Shown here: positions 1 to 7,420 of the stretch, piece after piece
Layout: every line of letters starts with the position of its first letter
Position numbering within the stretch: the first letter of the stretch is position 1
Source: Pseudomonadota bacterium
Lineage (GTDB): Bacteria > Pseudomonadota > Gammaproteobacteria > Xanthomonadales > Xanthomonadaceae
Assembly: GCA_023439425.1 (NCBI GenBank)
Contig: JAEXNZ010000430.1
Coordinates: forward strand, 1-14,090
Length of the DNA: 14,090 nucleotides
Reading direction: 5' to 3'
Position numbers and translations under genes: made by a program
The notes under the pieces: generated by a model
The model's database searches: none
Told to the model about the DNA's origin: nothing
The model's input: the letters and a program-made list of their open reading frames with translations, nothing else

Positions 1-1
1 A

Positions 2-469
2 TCAGTTCACCTCTTGCCCGTTCACTTTGATGTGGATGCCGGACGCCTTCATTTCGGCCAGCCACTGCTCCCGGGTCTTCTCTGCCGGCGGCCGCAGGTT
101 CTTGACGTCGTCGCAGAACTCCAGAATCGCGTCGTGGATCCTGTTCCGATACGGCGGCGCATCCAGCCCGTAAAGCGCGATCGAGGCGTTCTGCAGGCGA
201 GCGACCATGTCCTCGATCTTATGGACCCGGCCACGATCACGGTCCTCCGGCCGGAAGATCCAGAAATCCCGGAAAGCAACCAGGTATGCCGGGCAGCCGC
301 TCTGCGCCTTGCCGGTGATCGGGTGCAACCCGTCGACCTTCCGGTTCTCGTTGCGGATGTACAGCGCCGCGTCGTCGTCACCGTCCCGCACGACGTGGGT
401 CAGGTAGAGGGTAAGGTCGCCCTTCTTGCCGCACCACACAAAGCCATCTGGGGCCAGCTCGATGGTCAT
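2..469 (-). CDS. Hypothetical phage protein downstream of terminase
   Basis: A 155-residue soluble protein with no signal peptide or membrane segment. I do not recognise the family. Its mixed, ordinary composition (N-terminal part rich in beta-prone residues, C-terminal part helical and charged around residues 85-155) suggests a folded protein rather than a chance frame. The ATG at 469 overlaps the stop of the preceding gene by four bases (ATGA), which fixes the start and implies translational coupling to it. It is the third small gene after the large terminase subunit. In phages of this type the portal gene normally follows, so the next gene, beyond the left edge, is likely the portal. A packaging or virion accessory role is possible from position only. 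Confidence 0.8.
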   Translation of the reverse strand: MTIELAPDGFVWCGKKGDLTLYLTHVVRDGDDDAALYIRNENRKVDGLHPITGKAQSGCPAYLVAFRDFWIFRPEDRDRGRVHKIEDMVARLQNASIALYGLDAPPYRNRIHDAILEFCDDVKNLRPPAEKTREQWLAEMKASGIHIKVNGQEVN

Positions 470-663
470 GCTTCGGCCCCCAGCAGCGCCAAGGCGGCGT
501 CGAGCTCTTCTTCCAATGCCGCCCGCGCCTCGTCAGGCGTCAGCACGTGGTGCTCGACGACGGTGCCCTGGTTCTCCCCGCCGGTCAGGTACCGGGTGTA
601 GGCCCGGGCCTGCTGCAGGTGGACTACCACCTGCTCCTGCACCTCGTCGTGCTCCGTGTCCAC
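466..663 (-). CDS. Small acidic hypothetical protein
   Basis: A 65-residue, acidic, largely helical protein with a Glu/Asp/Ala-rich C-terminal half (residues 42-65). No known family recognised. It starts with GTG at 663, one base after the stop of the upstream gene (665-667), and its stop overlaps the next ATG by four bases. That tight packing is the main evidence that it is real. It sits in the run of three small genes between the large terminase subunit and the expected portal gene. Function unknown. Confidence 0.7.
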   Translation of the reverse strand: MDTEHDEVQEQVVVHLQQARAYTRYLTGGENQGTVVEHHVLTPDEARAALEEELDAALALLGAEA

Positions 664-664
664 G

Positions 665-943
665 TCAGTTCACCTTGCCCGCCAGGTCGGACTGGATCCG
701 GCCCGCGATCGCAGGATGGGTGACCGCGATGTCTTGGGCGATGCGCTCCAGGACCGTGCGTGCCGACAGTTCGGTCAGCTCGTGGCTGCCGCGGTAATCC
801 ACCATCGTGTCCCCTTCCGGCGAGCGGAGCATGAAGACCAGGCTGACCAGCTGTCCCTCGTCTGCGGCCGCGACGAGCAAGGCCAGCAGGTCGACCAGCT
901 CGGTGGTGGTGGGATTGTTTCGCTCTCGCGGTGAAACACTCAT
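665..943 (-). CDS. Small hypothetical protein after TerL
   Basis: A 92-residue protein predicted to be mostly alpha-helical, with a hydrophobic stretch near residues 16-26 (LVDLLALLVAA) too short and too interrupted by acidic residues to be a convincing membrane segment. The ATG at 943 overlaps the terminase large subunit stop (ATGA), so it is coupled to terL. Family not recognised. Its place directly behind terL suggests a head or packaging-region accessory protein, which is inference only. Confidence 0.75.
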   Translation of the reverse strand: MSVSPRERNNPTTTELVDLLALLVAAADEGQLVSLVFMLRSPEGDTMVDYRGSHELTELSARTVLERIAQDIAVTHPAIAGRIQSDLAGKVN

Positions 944-2493
944 GCGGTTCTCCAGCTGTCATTGCCCATGGATTGGGACTCACCTACCCGTCGGCCGCTG
1001 CTGCTGACGTAGCCTTGGGCGCACTGGCGGAAGGCATCCGCCGGGTTGCTGGCCCAGTTGTGCAGCGGCAAGTCCGAGTAGGTCTCGGTTTTCTCGTTCC
1101 AGACCTTCGTGTAGCGTCGCAGCGCTTCCAGGCCGCCACGCCCCTGTCCAGACTTCGGCGGGCCGCACCGGACGCGGTCGAACCGGCACCGCGGCAGTAC
1201 GTTGCGGACCATGTCGATGCCTTCGGTGACATCGTTGATCCTGGGAACCACGACGATGGGCTTGATGCCCAGCTTGCCGGCGACCTGAACCCGGTTCTCA
1301 TTAGCCGACCAGTCCTCGTTAGCACCGTCGTGCGGCCAGTAGTGCTTGCCGTACAGGTATCCCCGGTTCCGCAACTCCTGGGCGTAGTGCGCCACGCCGA
1401 AGCCGCTGTTCTCGTAGAAGTCGACGAAATCCAGCCACGGGCCGTTTTCCTGCATGAACCAGATAGCGGTGGCATCGCTGCGGCCGATGTCCCAGAACGT
1501 GTGGATGGGCACGTGCGGGTTGATCGGCAGCAGGGTGATACGGCCGTCGGCATCGGCCTTCGACATTTCCTTGCCGTAGTACGCACCCTCGGTGCTGGCC
1601 TTGAACGCCTCTTCCGGGGTGCTTGGATGCTCGCGCATCATCTTGTCGCGCTGCTCGGCCGCCTTCTTGACGTACCAGGCCTTCTGATCAGGGCTGAGCG
1701 TGTAGTGCATCTCCGCTTCGACCTTGGCGAAGTAGGCTTCGTCCTCAGCGGCGATGGCCACACCATCCGGATCCAGCTCGTTGATCGGATCCCGGAACCA
1801 CGGATAGAAGTGGAACTTGTAGTCCATCGTGGTGAGCTTGGCCGTGCCGGCACGCACCTGGCGGTCCAGCTCGATCGCGGTCTGGCAGCGCTCGTAGAAG
1901 TCGCCGGCCGCGCCGTAGGCCGTGGACTCGATCACCACGATGTTGCCGGGCGCGATGGCATTCAGAGCACCGGACGCCACCTCCCCCGCCCGCTCCGGGT
2001 ACATGGCACACATCGGGCCGTATTCGGAGATGTGCAGGAAGGGCAGCGTGCCGCCGCGGTGCGACACCGATACCTCGATGCTGGATCCATTGCCCAGCTC
2101 GAGCACGCCGTCTCGCATGTCCCGACGCACCGCCGGCCGCAGCTTCTTCAGCCACTCCGGCAGGTTGTCGTAGGCGTACAGCACCTTGCTGCGGAAGAAC
2201 TTCGCCGCGTCGCCGGCGGTGTGCGCCACCACGCCCGCTTTGGTGTTCTTCTTGAACAGCGCCATGTCCAGGGCGCGGATACAGGCCCAGGTAGTGATGC
2301 CGTGCTGGCGCGATTTCAGCGCCAGGTTGAGGGTGTGCAGGTTGTCATCCAGGTCCGCCTGGACTTCATTCAGCTTGAACTGAACCTTCCGCCCGTACTT
2401 GTCCGTGATCCTGTAGAGGTTGTTCATCCTCCACCAGCGGTCCCCCAGCCTGTCCATGATCCGGCTGGCGTCCTGGTCACTCAGCTCCGCCAC
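940..2493 (-). CDS. terL: Terminase large subunit (packaging ATPase/nuclease)
   Basis: Motor that pumps DNA into the procapsid and cuts the concatemer, acting at the portal with the small subunit. The 517 residues match the usual length. ATPase domain: a deviant Walker A at residues 61-68 (SRQHGITT), a Walker B/catalytic glutamate in FLHISEYG (E157) and the coupling motif ESTA at 189-192. RNase-H-like nuclease domain: acidic residues in WDIG (D335), HDG (D389) and NPADAFR (D486). The N-terminal NNLYRI and the pattern around the ATPase motifs resemble terminases of short-tailed phages such as epsilon15 and BPP-1, as I recall those families. Start is GTG at 2493, two bases after the terS stop. 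The stop overlaps the next gene. Confidence 0.95.
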   Translation of the reverse strand: MAELSDQDASRIMDRLGDRWWRMNNLYRITDKYGRKVQFKLNEVQADLDDNLHTLNLALKSRQHGITTWACIRALDMALFKKNTKAGVVAHTAGDAAKFFRSKVLYAYDNLPEWLKKLRPAVRRDMRDGVLELGNGSSIEVSVSHRGGTLPFLHISEYGPMCAMYPERAGEVASGALNAIAPGNIVVIESTAYGAAGDFYERCQTAIELDRQVRAGTAKLTTMDYKFHFYPWFRDPINELDPDGVAIAAEDEAYFAKVEAEMHYTLSPDQKAWYVKKAAEQRDKMMREHPSTPEEAFKASTEGAYYGKEMSKADADGRITLLPINPHVPIHTFWDIGRSDATAIWFMQENGPWLDFVDFYENSGFGVAHYAQELRNRGYLYGKHYWPHDGANEDWSANENRVQVAGKLGIKPIVVVPRINDVTEGIDMVRNVLPRCRFDRVRCGPPKSGQGRGGLEALRRYTKVWNEKTETYSDLPLHNWASNPADAFRQCAQGYVSSSGRRVGESQSMGNDSWRTA

Positions 2494-2495
2494 CC

Positions 2496-3098
2496 CTACG
2501 TACCCCGCGAGGTCGCCGGGCCCGGGCCGGTGTCGGAGCCGTCAATGAGATCCAGGACATCGCCGAGCAGCGTGTGTTCCATGGGCCCACCATCCTTGCC
2601 TGTCACTTCGACCTTCTTGCTGAACATCCCGAAGTGCTGACCCAGCGTCTTCACTGCGTTGAGGCGGCTGACGAACTTCACCTTCTTGGTCAGCCCGATG
2701 GCGCGGCGGTCTTCGCCGCGGCCTTCCCATTCTTCGAAGATCTCCACGCCTTGGAGCATGCTGGCCTCTTCGGCGGTGAGCTCGCTCATGGGCTTGAGGT
2801 TACCGTTGCTGTCGAACAGCGTGCGGATGTCGCCCAGGGCCATGAAGGCGAGACGGCCCAGCACGGCTTCCTGATTGACCTGCTGGGCCGCCAGCAGCTC
2901 CGCCTTCCGGCTCGTGAGGTAGGCCTGCACCTTCGGGTTGCTCAGCAACCTGGCAGCGGCAGCGCTTGCCACCGCGCCAGTCGCCTTGTAGCCGGCACGC
3001 TGGTAGGCGGCCGTGCCATTAAAATCGATCAGGTACTCGTCTGCGAATCGGCGCTGCTGGTCCTGCAGGCCGGTCGCAGGATCAGTTCTTCCGGCCAT
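2496..3098 (-). CDS. terS: Terminase small subunit
   Basis: DNA-recognition subunit of the packaging enzyme, which selects phage DNA and hands it to TerL. The 200-residue protein has the typical N-terminal helix-turn-helix of the Terminase_2 family: QQRRFADEYLIDFNGTAAY, then an RAGY motif and an alanine-rich helix with an ARLLSNPKVQAYL pattern (about residues 14-62). A helical middle section and a Gly/Pro-rich acidic tail follow. ATG at 3098 is preceded by an AGGAC-type ribosome site and a 24-base gap, the largest gap among the tail and packaging genes, so terS may be somewhat independently translated. It lies immediately before terL, as is standard. Confidence 0.93.
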   Translation of the reverse strand: MAGRTDPATGLQDQQRRFADEYLIDFNGTAAYQRAGYKATGAVASAAAARLLSNPKVQAYLTSRKAELLAAQQVNQEAVLGRLAFMALGDIRTLFDSNGNLKPMSELTAEEASMLQGVEIFEEWEGRGEDRRAIGLTKKVKFVSRLNAVKTLGQHFGMFSKKVEVTGKDGGPMEHTLLGDVLDLIDGSDTGPGPATSRGT

Positions 3099-3122
3099 GG
3101 GGGACAGTCCTGTTGCTCAGCG

Positions 3123-3605
3123 TCAAGGCAAAGTGATCGGTCCTTCAACCGTCTCCAGAGGCAGCTCCAGCTTTGCTGGCCACGGGTAGGATTCTGGCTG
3201 GGGCAGAAGTGGGCATACCTGCTCCCAGGTAACGACGCCAGCCGGCGGCGCTAACACCAGGCCTTCAAGCGTCTGGTTCACGTCATCTCGCCATGCGACC
3301 ATCGCGCGCGCCTCTTCCCTGTACCTCGATACTGCGCTGTTGTAGTAACTGCAGCAGCTCTCGATCGTGTCGTACCCTCGATCCTGGACAACTCCGGCCA
3401 TCCACGTCCACGCAGCGTTTCGGATGGCGCGGTGATGCGCCGGAGTGTTCGGCTCATACGGCGGCGCAGGAACAGGAACGGGCTCAGGTATGCCACCGGC
3501 TGCGAGAAAGTCCTGATATATGCCCCAGAGCCAAGTCCCCTCCCTAACCCACATACCTGTTTCGAGGTCGCGGACGGTATCTGTTTCGTCGGTGAGCTGG
3601 TACAT
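3123..3605 (-). CDS. Tail fibre assembly-like protein
   Basis: Likely a chaperone or accessory for the neighbouring receptor-binding tail protein. The 160 residues hold an N-terminal part with YEPNTPAHHRAIRN (about residues 50-64) and a helical core, YNSAVSRYREEARAMVAWRD, followed by VNQTLEGLVLAPPAGVVTWEQV and LLPQP. I associate that arrangement with tail-fibre-assembly/DUF4376-type phage proteins. I chose ATG at 3605 (GGAG eight bases upstream) over a TTG at 3611 that would overlap the previous stop. It directly follows the large tail protein gene, the normal place for such chaperones. The exact family is uncertain. Confidence 0.78.
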   Translation of the reverse strand: MYQLTDETDTVRDLETGMWVREGTWLWGIYQDFLAAGGIPEPVPVPAPPYEPNTPAHHRAIRNAAWTWMAGVVQDRGYDTIESCCSYYNSAVSRYREEARAMVAWRDDVNQTLEGLVLAPPAGVVTWEQVCPLLPQPESYPWPAKLELPLETVEGPITLP

Positions 3606-3607
3606 GC

Positions 3608-4663
3608 TCAAAGCTCCGCGTCCGTATGAATGTTGCAGAAGTTGGCTCGATTGTCGCCCCAGGTGACAACGCCCCCACCCGCCTGCAAGGGCACAATATT
3701 GGAAACACCGCCAATCGCTACGATTTCGCTACTTGCGCTGACGCTAAGAGTGCCAAGATTTATGTTCAGGAACGTCCCATCAGGGCCTTGCCCGATCACG
3801 TCCAGAGAGCCGGTGTAACCGAATGAGGGTGTAGCGCGCATTTTTACACGCAGGTTGCGCGTGCAGCGCGTGTCGCCGTTGGTGGTAAACGTGACCCCAG
3901 TTACACCTTGCATACTGGTGATCTGATAGAACCGCTGGCAAATCATGAACTCGACAGCAGGGTCTCTTTCATCGAGATGCGTGGAGTTTGGCCCGACTTC
4001 AAGCTGCCAGTAGTCCAGGTCGTATACGCCGAGCTGCCCGCTTAACTGCCCGCCGTGCGCCGACGAATCAGCGAAATCCAAAATAATCCAGAGACAATCG
4101 TTATTGTCCGAGCCAAGGATCTTCCCGGAGATTGGCGGGACAACAAAGGAGAGTGATTGCACCGAGTGCGTGTTGGCGAGGGTGAAAACCCCCACCTCTG
4201 TCGTAACCGTCGCACTGCCACCGGCCCCGAAGGACTGAATAACGCGGACACCGAGCTTCTTCCCTGCAACGTCCGCAGCCGCCTTTAAGCTCAGTGTGAC
4301 CTGCTGACCGGAGAACGTTCCAACGTTCTCAATCTTCTGCCCAAAGTTGCAGCCGTGCGTGCCGGAAGTGGCCGTAACGGAGATTCTGCATCCCCACCGG
4401 CCGGTTGGATTGGCCGGACCCAAGTCGATACGGGAAATGGGTGCGGTCACATTGGATCTGTTGCCGATGTGGCGGTCAACGCAGTAGCCGCCCATATTGA
4501 CTTGAGAGGTAGCGCGCTGCCAGATACCAAAGTTTGCGTTGATGAACTTGTTCTTGGACGAGTAGTTCGCCAGCAAATTGCTGGCCATTGGGTCGTCCGG
4601 TCTCATCTCCGCGAACCCGGTGGCTTCGCCACCGCTCATGGTCGCCTTTATCGGGATACCCAT
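3608..4663 (-). CDS. Tail fibre/tail spike receptor-binding protein
   Basis: A 351-residue virion protein expected to contact the host surface. Residues about 29-53 carry the NLL...NANFGIWQRATS signature, and DR follows near 63. This start, the later QKIENVGTFSGQQVTLSL section and the C-terminal DYWQLEVGPNSTHLDERDPAVEFMICQRFY segment together are a recurrent carbohydrate-binding-like module at the ends of phage tail fibres. The remaining C-terminal part (about residues 250-351) is beta-rich and probably the variable tip. No pectate-lyase-type repeats or proteolytic motif seen. ATG at 4663 has AGGTG upstream. The base composition looks less GC-rich than the flanking genes, as often seen in exchanged receptor-binding genes. 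Confidence 0.88.
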   Translation of the reverse strand: MGIPIKATMSGGEATGFAEMRPDDPMASNLLANYSSKNKFINANFGIWQRATSQVNMGGYCVDRHIGNRSNVTAPISRIDLGPANPTGRWGCRISVTATSGTHGCNFGQKIENVGTFSGQQVTLSLKAAADVAGKKLGVRVIQSFGAGGSATVTTEVGVFTLANTHSVQSLSFVVPPISGKILGSDNNDCLWIILDFADSSAHGGQLSGQLGVYDLDYWQLEVGPNSTHLDERDPAVEFMICQRFYQITSMQGVTGVTFTTNGDTRCTRNLRVKMRATPSFGYTGSLDVIGQGPDGTFLNINLGTLSVSASSEIVAIGGVSNIVPLQAGGGVVTWGDNRANFCNIHTDAEL

Positions 4664-4666
4664 GCC

Positions 4667-4867
4667 CTACACCTGAACAGGGATGTTCGACGGCGTGCCG
4701 TCCTGCAGGAGGAACGGCACCTCGCCATCGGCATTTAGCGGAATCGGGCTCGGCGTGCCGTCCTGCAGGTAGAACGGCACGGCTCGACCACCGGGCACGC
4801 TGTCGCCGGCCGGCAGCTCCACCATCCGGTTCTCCGAATCGAGCACCAGGGGCTTGCGCACCGCCAT
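4667..4867 (-). CDS. Small tail protein with a duplicated 20-residue unit
   Basis: A 66-residue protein. The N-terminal part (KPLVLDSENRMVELPAGD) resembles the short leader found in many phage tail-fibre proteins. The C-terminal half contains two copies of VPF(Y/L)LQDGTPS followed by IP, exactly 20 residues apart. The longer reading frame extends upstream to 4990 inside the preceding gene. I chose ATG at 4867, one base after the preceding stop, because the tail-like sequence begins there. It probably belongs to the tail or baseplate together with the genes on both sides. Exact role unknown. Confidence 0.72.
   Translation of the reverse strand: MAVRKPLVLDSENRMVELPAGDSVPGGRAVPFYLQDGTPSPIPLNADGEVPFLLQDGTPSNIPVQV
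4691..4780. repeat. 60-bp spaced direct repeat with hairpin arms
   Basis: The 30-base blocks 4691-4720 and 4751-4780 differ at only two positions and lie exactly 60 bp apart. Each contains GTGCCGT and its complement ACGGCAC as 7-bp arms around CCTGCAGG. The spacing equals 20 codons and gives the doubled peptide VPFxLQDGTPS in the small tail gene, so an in-frame duplication is the simplest origin. Confidence 0.8.
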
Positions 4868-4868
4868 A

Positions 4869-5396
4869 TCAGCCACGCACCACCGGCTGGCCGATCTCGG
4901 CGTTGATCTCGCCGACGTCGGTGGCCACGCCCAGGACCTGCAGGATGTGCCCGGCGGAAGTGGTACCAGCGGCCTGGGCGACCACCCCACCTGGCGTTGA
5001 GTGGCTCAGTACATAGGTGGTTCCGGGCGTCAGGCCTGAAAGGGCGCTGTTCGGGCCTTCGAAGTAGACAGTGGCAGCGGCACCAGAGGCTGCGCCTTCC
5101 GGCACGAAACCATGTGCCTTCTTCCCGGCGCTCGCGGCACTAGCATCTGCCTTCCGGACGCTGGCGGTGCCGGCGTTGTCGTGGATGTTTACGAAGTCGC
5201 CAGGTGCGATCAGCTCGCTGGCCGGGTAGATCTTCGTATCAGCGCCGATGCCGGCGGGCATCAGCGAGGTGTGGAAGCGACCGTCAACTCCCAGCGCAGG
5301 AATCTTGCCTGCGTCAGCAGCGCCTGCCGACACCTGCAGGGCCTCAACCTCTGTCGGGATGTTGGCGGCCGAGAGCTGAAGCGTTTTCTGAGCCAT
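4869..5396 (-). CDS. Virion structural protein, tail/decoration type
   Basis: A 175-residue protein rich in Ala, Gly, Ser and Thr, expected to be beta-structured. The C-terminal section has the pattern HGFVPEGAASG...TVYFEGPNS.LSGLTPGTTYVLS....GG...Q..G...AGHILQVLGVA, which recurs in small phage tail or capsid-decorating proteins. It starts at ATG 5396 with a strong GGAGG eight bases upstream and lies three bases behind the previous stop. Context (tail-fibre-like genes on both sides) favours a tail component. A head decoration protein cannot be excluded. Confidence 0.78.
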   Translation of the reverse strand: MAQKTLQLSAANIPTEVEALQVSAGAADAGKIPALGVDGRFHTSLMPAGIGADTKIYPASELIAPGDFVNIHDNAGTASVRKADASAASAGKKAHGFVPEGAASGAAATVYFEGPNSALSGLTPGTTYVLSHSTPGGVVAQAAGTTSAGHILQVLGVATDVGEINAEIGQPVVRG

Positions 5397-5399
5397 GGT

Positions 5400-5948
5400 T
5401 CAGGTCCTCCCGATAGGGGTTTCGAGATCAATCATGAGAACGGTCGGCGCGGCCGCCCGGCCTACGCACAGCAACCAGCCGGTGCTGGCAGGGTTCTGGG
5501 TCAGCGAGCCATCGGGACCGCACCACACCGGGCCGTCCGCCCAGTTCCAGCTGCTCTCGGTCAGTGCGCCGGCAAGCTGCACGACGACTTCGCCGCTGCT
5601 GGCCGACTGGGTGGCCACGCCGATGCACCTCAGGGCGTGGTCCATGACGCTGGTGTCGGGGTGGAACACCTGGCCATCGTCCAGCCGCACTACGCGCTGC
5701 CCGTGGATGACCTCGCCAACCGGGTATGACACCTGGGGTGCGGTACCGTCGCGGCCGGCAGGCCCCGCAGGTCCCTGTGCGCCGCGAGCGGCGACCTCGA
5801 CTGTCCGGGTATCTGCGGTCACGGCCCCGACCGGCGTCGGTACCGCGACAGTCACCGCCGGTGTTCCAGATTTACGCACGGCCACGGCGCTGCGCCGCTC
5901 GACCACGATGACCCGGGCCGATCCACGCTGGTCCACGATCACAGGCAT
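5400..5948 (-). CDS. Tail protein with short collagen-like segment
   Basis: A 182-residue protein. Residues about 1-50 are Val/Arg/Ala-rich. Residues 56-68 form a short collagen-like Gly-x-y run (GAQGPAGPAGRDG), a trimer-forming element common in phage tail fibres. The C-terminal section (GPVWCGPDGSLTQNPASTGWLLCVG...) matches the closing domain I associate with small phage tail proteins. The ATG at 5948 shares one base with the preceding stop (TGATG), so start and coupling are clear. Probably a trimeric tail or baseplate component that works with the next two gene products. Confidence 0.8.
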   Translation of the reverse strand: MPVIVDQRGSARVIVVERRSAVAVRKSGTPAVTVAVPTPVGAVTADTRTVEVAARGAQGPAGPAGRDGTAPQVSYPVGEVIHGQRVVRLDDGQVFHPDTSVMDHALRCIGVATQSASSGEVVVQLAGALTESSWNWADGPVWCGPDGSLTQNPASTGWLLCVGRAAAPTVLMIDLETPIGRT

Positions 5949-6352
5949 CAGCGGGTGGTCTCGCCCTGGACGGTGACCTTGCCGGCGACCAGCGGGATCA
6001 CATACTCCGGATCAGCGCCTGCTGGCTTGAACAGCTCCAGGCTGTAGCAGTGCTTCACCTTCCGCAGGTTTTCCGGGTTCAGCACAATCGTCTCGGCCGC
6101 CGGCACTGTGATGGAGACCACCCCGTCCAGCGGGTCACCGATGACCAGGTTGCCGCCTGCGGTGGTGAGCTCCAGCATCAGGGTGTCAGCCTCGGTCATA
6201 CCGAACTGGCCCGCCAGGGTCCGCACCTGCATCCGCGCCTGGTAGCCCGAAAGGTCGAACGGGCTCCCGTCCGGATTGGTATAGGTGAAATCGTCCTCCC
6301 ACGTCGCGCCGCGCACGACGGTGAGGCTGTAGCTGGCGGGCGTGCGGCTCAC
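5948..6352 (-). CDS. Phage tail/baseplate protein, BppU-like N-terminal fold
   Basis: A 134-residue protein with the pattern YSLTVVRGATWEDDFTY..PDGSPFDLSGYQARMQVR, ...GG.LVIGDPLDGVVSITVPA..T, ...YSLEL and a final G.VTVQGETTR. This arrangement is typical of a small phage protein family that resembles the N-terminal domain of baseplate upper proteins. The frame is open further upstream, but only the part from GTG 6352 reads like protein. That start lies 11 bases behind the stop of the lipoprotein gene with a weak GAGCGA site. It heads the tail-fibre group (6352-3123). A baseplate or adaptor role is inferred from family resemblance and position. Confidence 0.78.
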   Translation of the reverse strand: MSRTPASYSLTVVRGATWEDDFTYTNPDGSPFDLSGYQARMQVRTLAGQFGMTEADTLMLELTTAGGNLVIGDPLDGVVSITVPAAETIVLNPENLRKVKHCYSLELFKPAGADPEYVIPLVAGKVTVQGETTR

Positions 6353-6362
6353 AGGGCGTCGC

Positions 6363-6650
6363 TCAAAGTTGGATGACGCGTTGCTTGTCGAGGCGGCGCA
6401 GGCACTGCACACACGCGTTGCGGCGGACATCGCAGCTGCGCAGCTTGCCGGCCAGCTGGCCGACGACGTCTTCGCCGATCTGATCCCACGTTCCTGCAGC
6501 AGCTGGATCCGCCGTAACGCGCACTCCGGTGTCCTCGCCCTCTCCGACGCAGCGCTGGAAGCACATGGCGTCGCACTGGGCCGGGACCCGCGCAGGAGCG
6601 CCAACGCAACCAGCGAGCATCACCAGCATCAGGAGGACCACGGCACGCAT
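6363..6650 (-). CDS. Putative outer-membrane lipoprotein, o-spanin (Rz1-like)
   Basis: A 95-residue lipoprotein: MRAVVLLMLVMLAGC is a short signal sequence with lipobox LAGC, so Cys15 would be lipidated. The mature part has further Cys residues (PAQCDAMCFQRC, later CDVRRNACVQCLRRL) and ends in a helical, charged segment. This matches my recollection of a separate Rz1-like family in Pseudomonas/Xanthomonas phages. O-spanins join i-spanins across the periplasm to fuse the inner and outer membranes at lysis. Unlike lambda Rz1 it is not embedded in the i-spanin gene but lies two genes downstream, so the pairing is inferred. ATG at 6650 follows the Gp49 stop by three bases. Confidence 0.72.
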   Translation of the reverse strand: MRAVVLLMLVMLAGCVGAPARVPAQCDAMCFQRCVGEGEDTGVRVTADPAAAGTWDQIGEDVVGQLAGKLRSCDVRRNACVQCLRRLDKQRVIQL

Positions 6651-6653
6651 GAC

Positions 6654-7067
6654 TCAGCGGTCGCTCAAGCTTTCCGGGCACGGCGTGCCGTGCAGGTCTG
6701 CCAGGGCATCACCCTCGGTCAGCACCGGCTTTGCCAGCTCGTCACGCAGCCTGAAGCCCAGGAGCGGCCAGACCTGATCGACGGCGCGGGCACGGGCGTC
6801 TGCGCGCCCAAAGGCGGCATCGAAACCAGCCGGATCCACAGGACCATAGTTCACGCCAACGACCTTGCAACCGTTGGCCAGCAGCAGCACGCAGAAGGTG
6901 ACCAGGTCGAGCTGGCTGTGCTCTTCCTGGCTGGGGGTCACCCCAACCGGGTGCACGCCATCGCGCACGGCGTAAGCGCCCACCACACCCTCGGCCGCGG
7001 TGAAGTAGCGCTCGCTGACGATTGCGGCCTCGACGTCTTCCGGGGAAACCTTGTTCTGATGCTGCAT
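6654..7067 (-). CDS. Gp49-family phage protein
   Basis: A 137-residue protein with the features of the phage Gp49/Gp66 family: an N-terminal VSPEDVEAAIVSERYFTAAEGV, a central FCVLLLANGCKVVGVNYGPVD, then PAGFDAAFGRADARARAVDQVWPLLGFRLRDEL. The biochemical role of this family is not known to me. It is frequent near lysis and structural genes. ATG at 7067 has a good ribosome site (AAGGAGAGG) six bases upstream and an 11-base gap to the gene before, so translation starts afresh here. Confidence 0.85.
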   Translation of the reverse strand: MQHQNKVSPEDVEAAIVSERYFTAAEGVVGAYAVRDGVHPVGVTPSQEEHSQLDLVTFCVLLLANGCKVVGVNYGPVDPAGFDAAFGRADARARAVDQVWPLLGFRLRDELAKPVLTEGDALADLHGTPCPESLSDR

Positions 7068-7078
7068 GGACCTCTCCT

Positions 7079-7420
7079 TCAGCTGGAACGCGGGATGGAC
7101 GGCCAGTGCCAGCGGCCCGGGTGTGATCCGGACTCATCGCTGGCCTGTTCCTTGGTGGTCACCCAGAAGGTGTCGTTGCCGTCGAGGAACACCTGGGCGT
7201 TGATCTGGCCACCGGGATGCACGACGACCACGATGGCCGGCAGTACGTCGCCGGCCTGGGCCTTGTTGCCGATGTGGGCCTGGGCCCCGACCGGCCACAC
7301 GTCATCGAGCAGCCGCTCCTGGATGGAGGACGAATCGGTGCGGCGGGCGTTGATCCTGATCGCATCGGTTTCGGACAGGGTGTAGTGGACAACGCGTCCG
7401 ATGCTGACGACCTGGTTCAC
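7079..7420 (-). CDS. Conserved phage protein of unknown function
   Basis: A 113-residue protein. The order VHYTLSETDAIRINARRTD..., WPVGAQAHIGNKAQAGDVLPAIVVVVH, GQINAQVFLDGNDTFWVT and GRWHWPS is a pattern I recall from small conserved proteins in many tailed phages, whose role is not established. It starts at GTG 7420, overlapping the spanin stop by four bases (GTGA), so it is coupled to the lysis genes. No membrane segment or signal peptide. Confidence 0.8.
   Translation of the reverse strand: MNQVVSIGRVVHYTLSETDAIRINARRTDSSSIQERLLDDVWPVGAQAHIGNKAQAGDVLPAIVVVVHPGGQINAQVFLDGNDTFWVTTKEQASDESGSHPGRWHWPSIPRSS

Noticed and set aside
931..2640. Long plus-strand open frame of 569 codons opposite terL
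   Set aside because: It is the mirror of the terminase gene in GC-rich DNA; the translation is rich in Arg, Val, His and Leu without domains, while the minus strand has all terminase motifs.
3608..4663. Diversity-generating retroelement acting on the tail gene
   Set aside because: The packaging genes resemble those of BPP-1, so this was considered, but no reverse transcriptase, template repeat or accessory protein is in the window.
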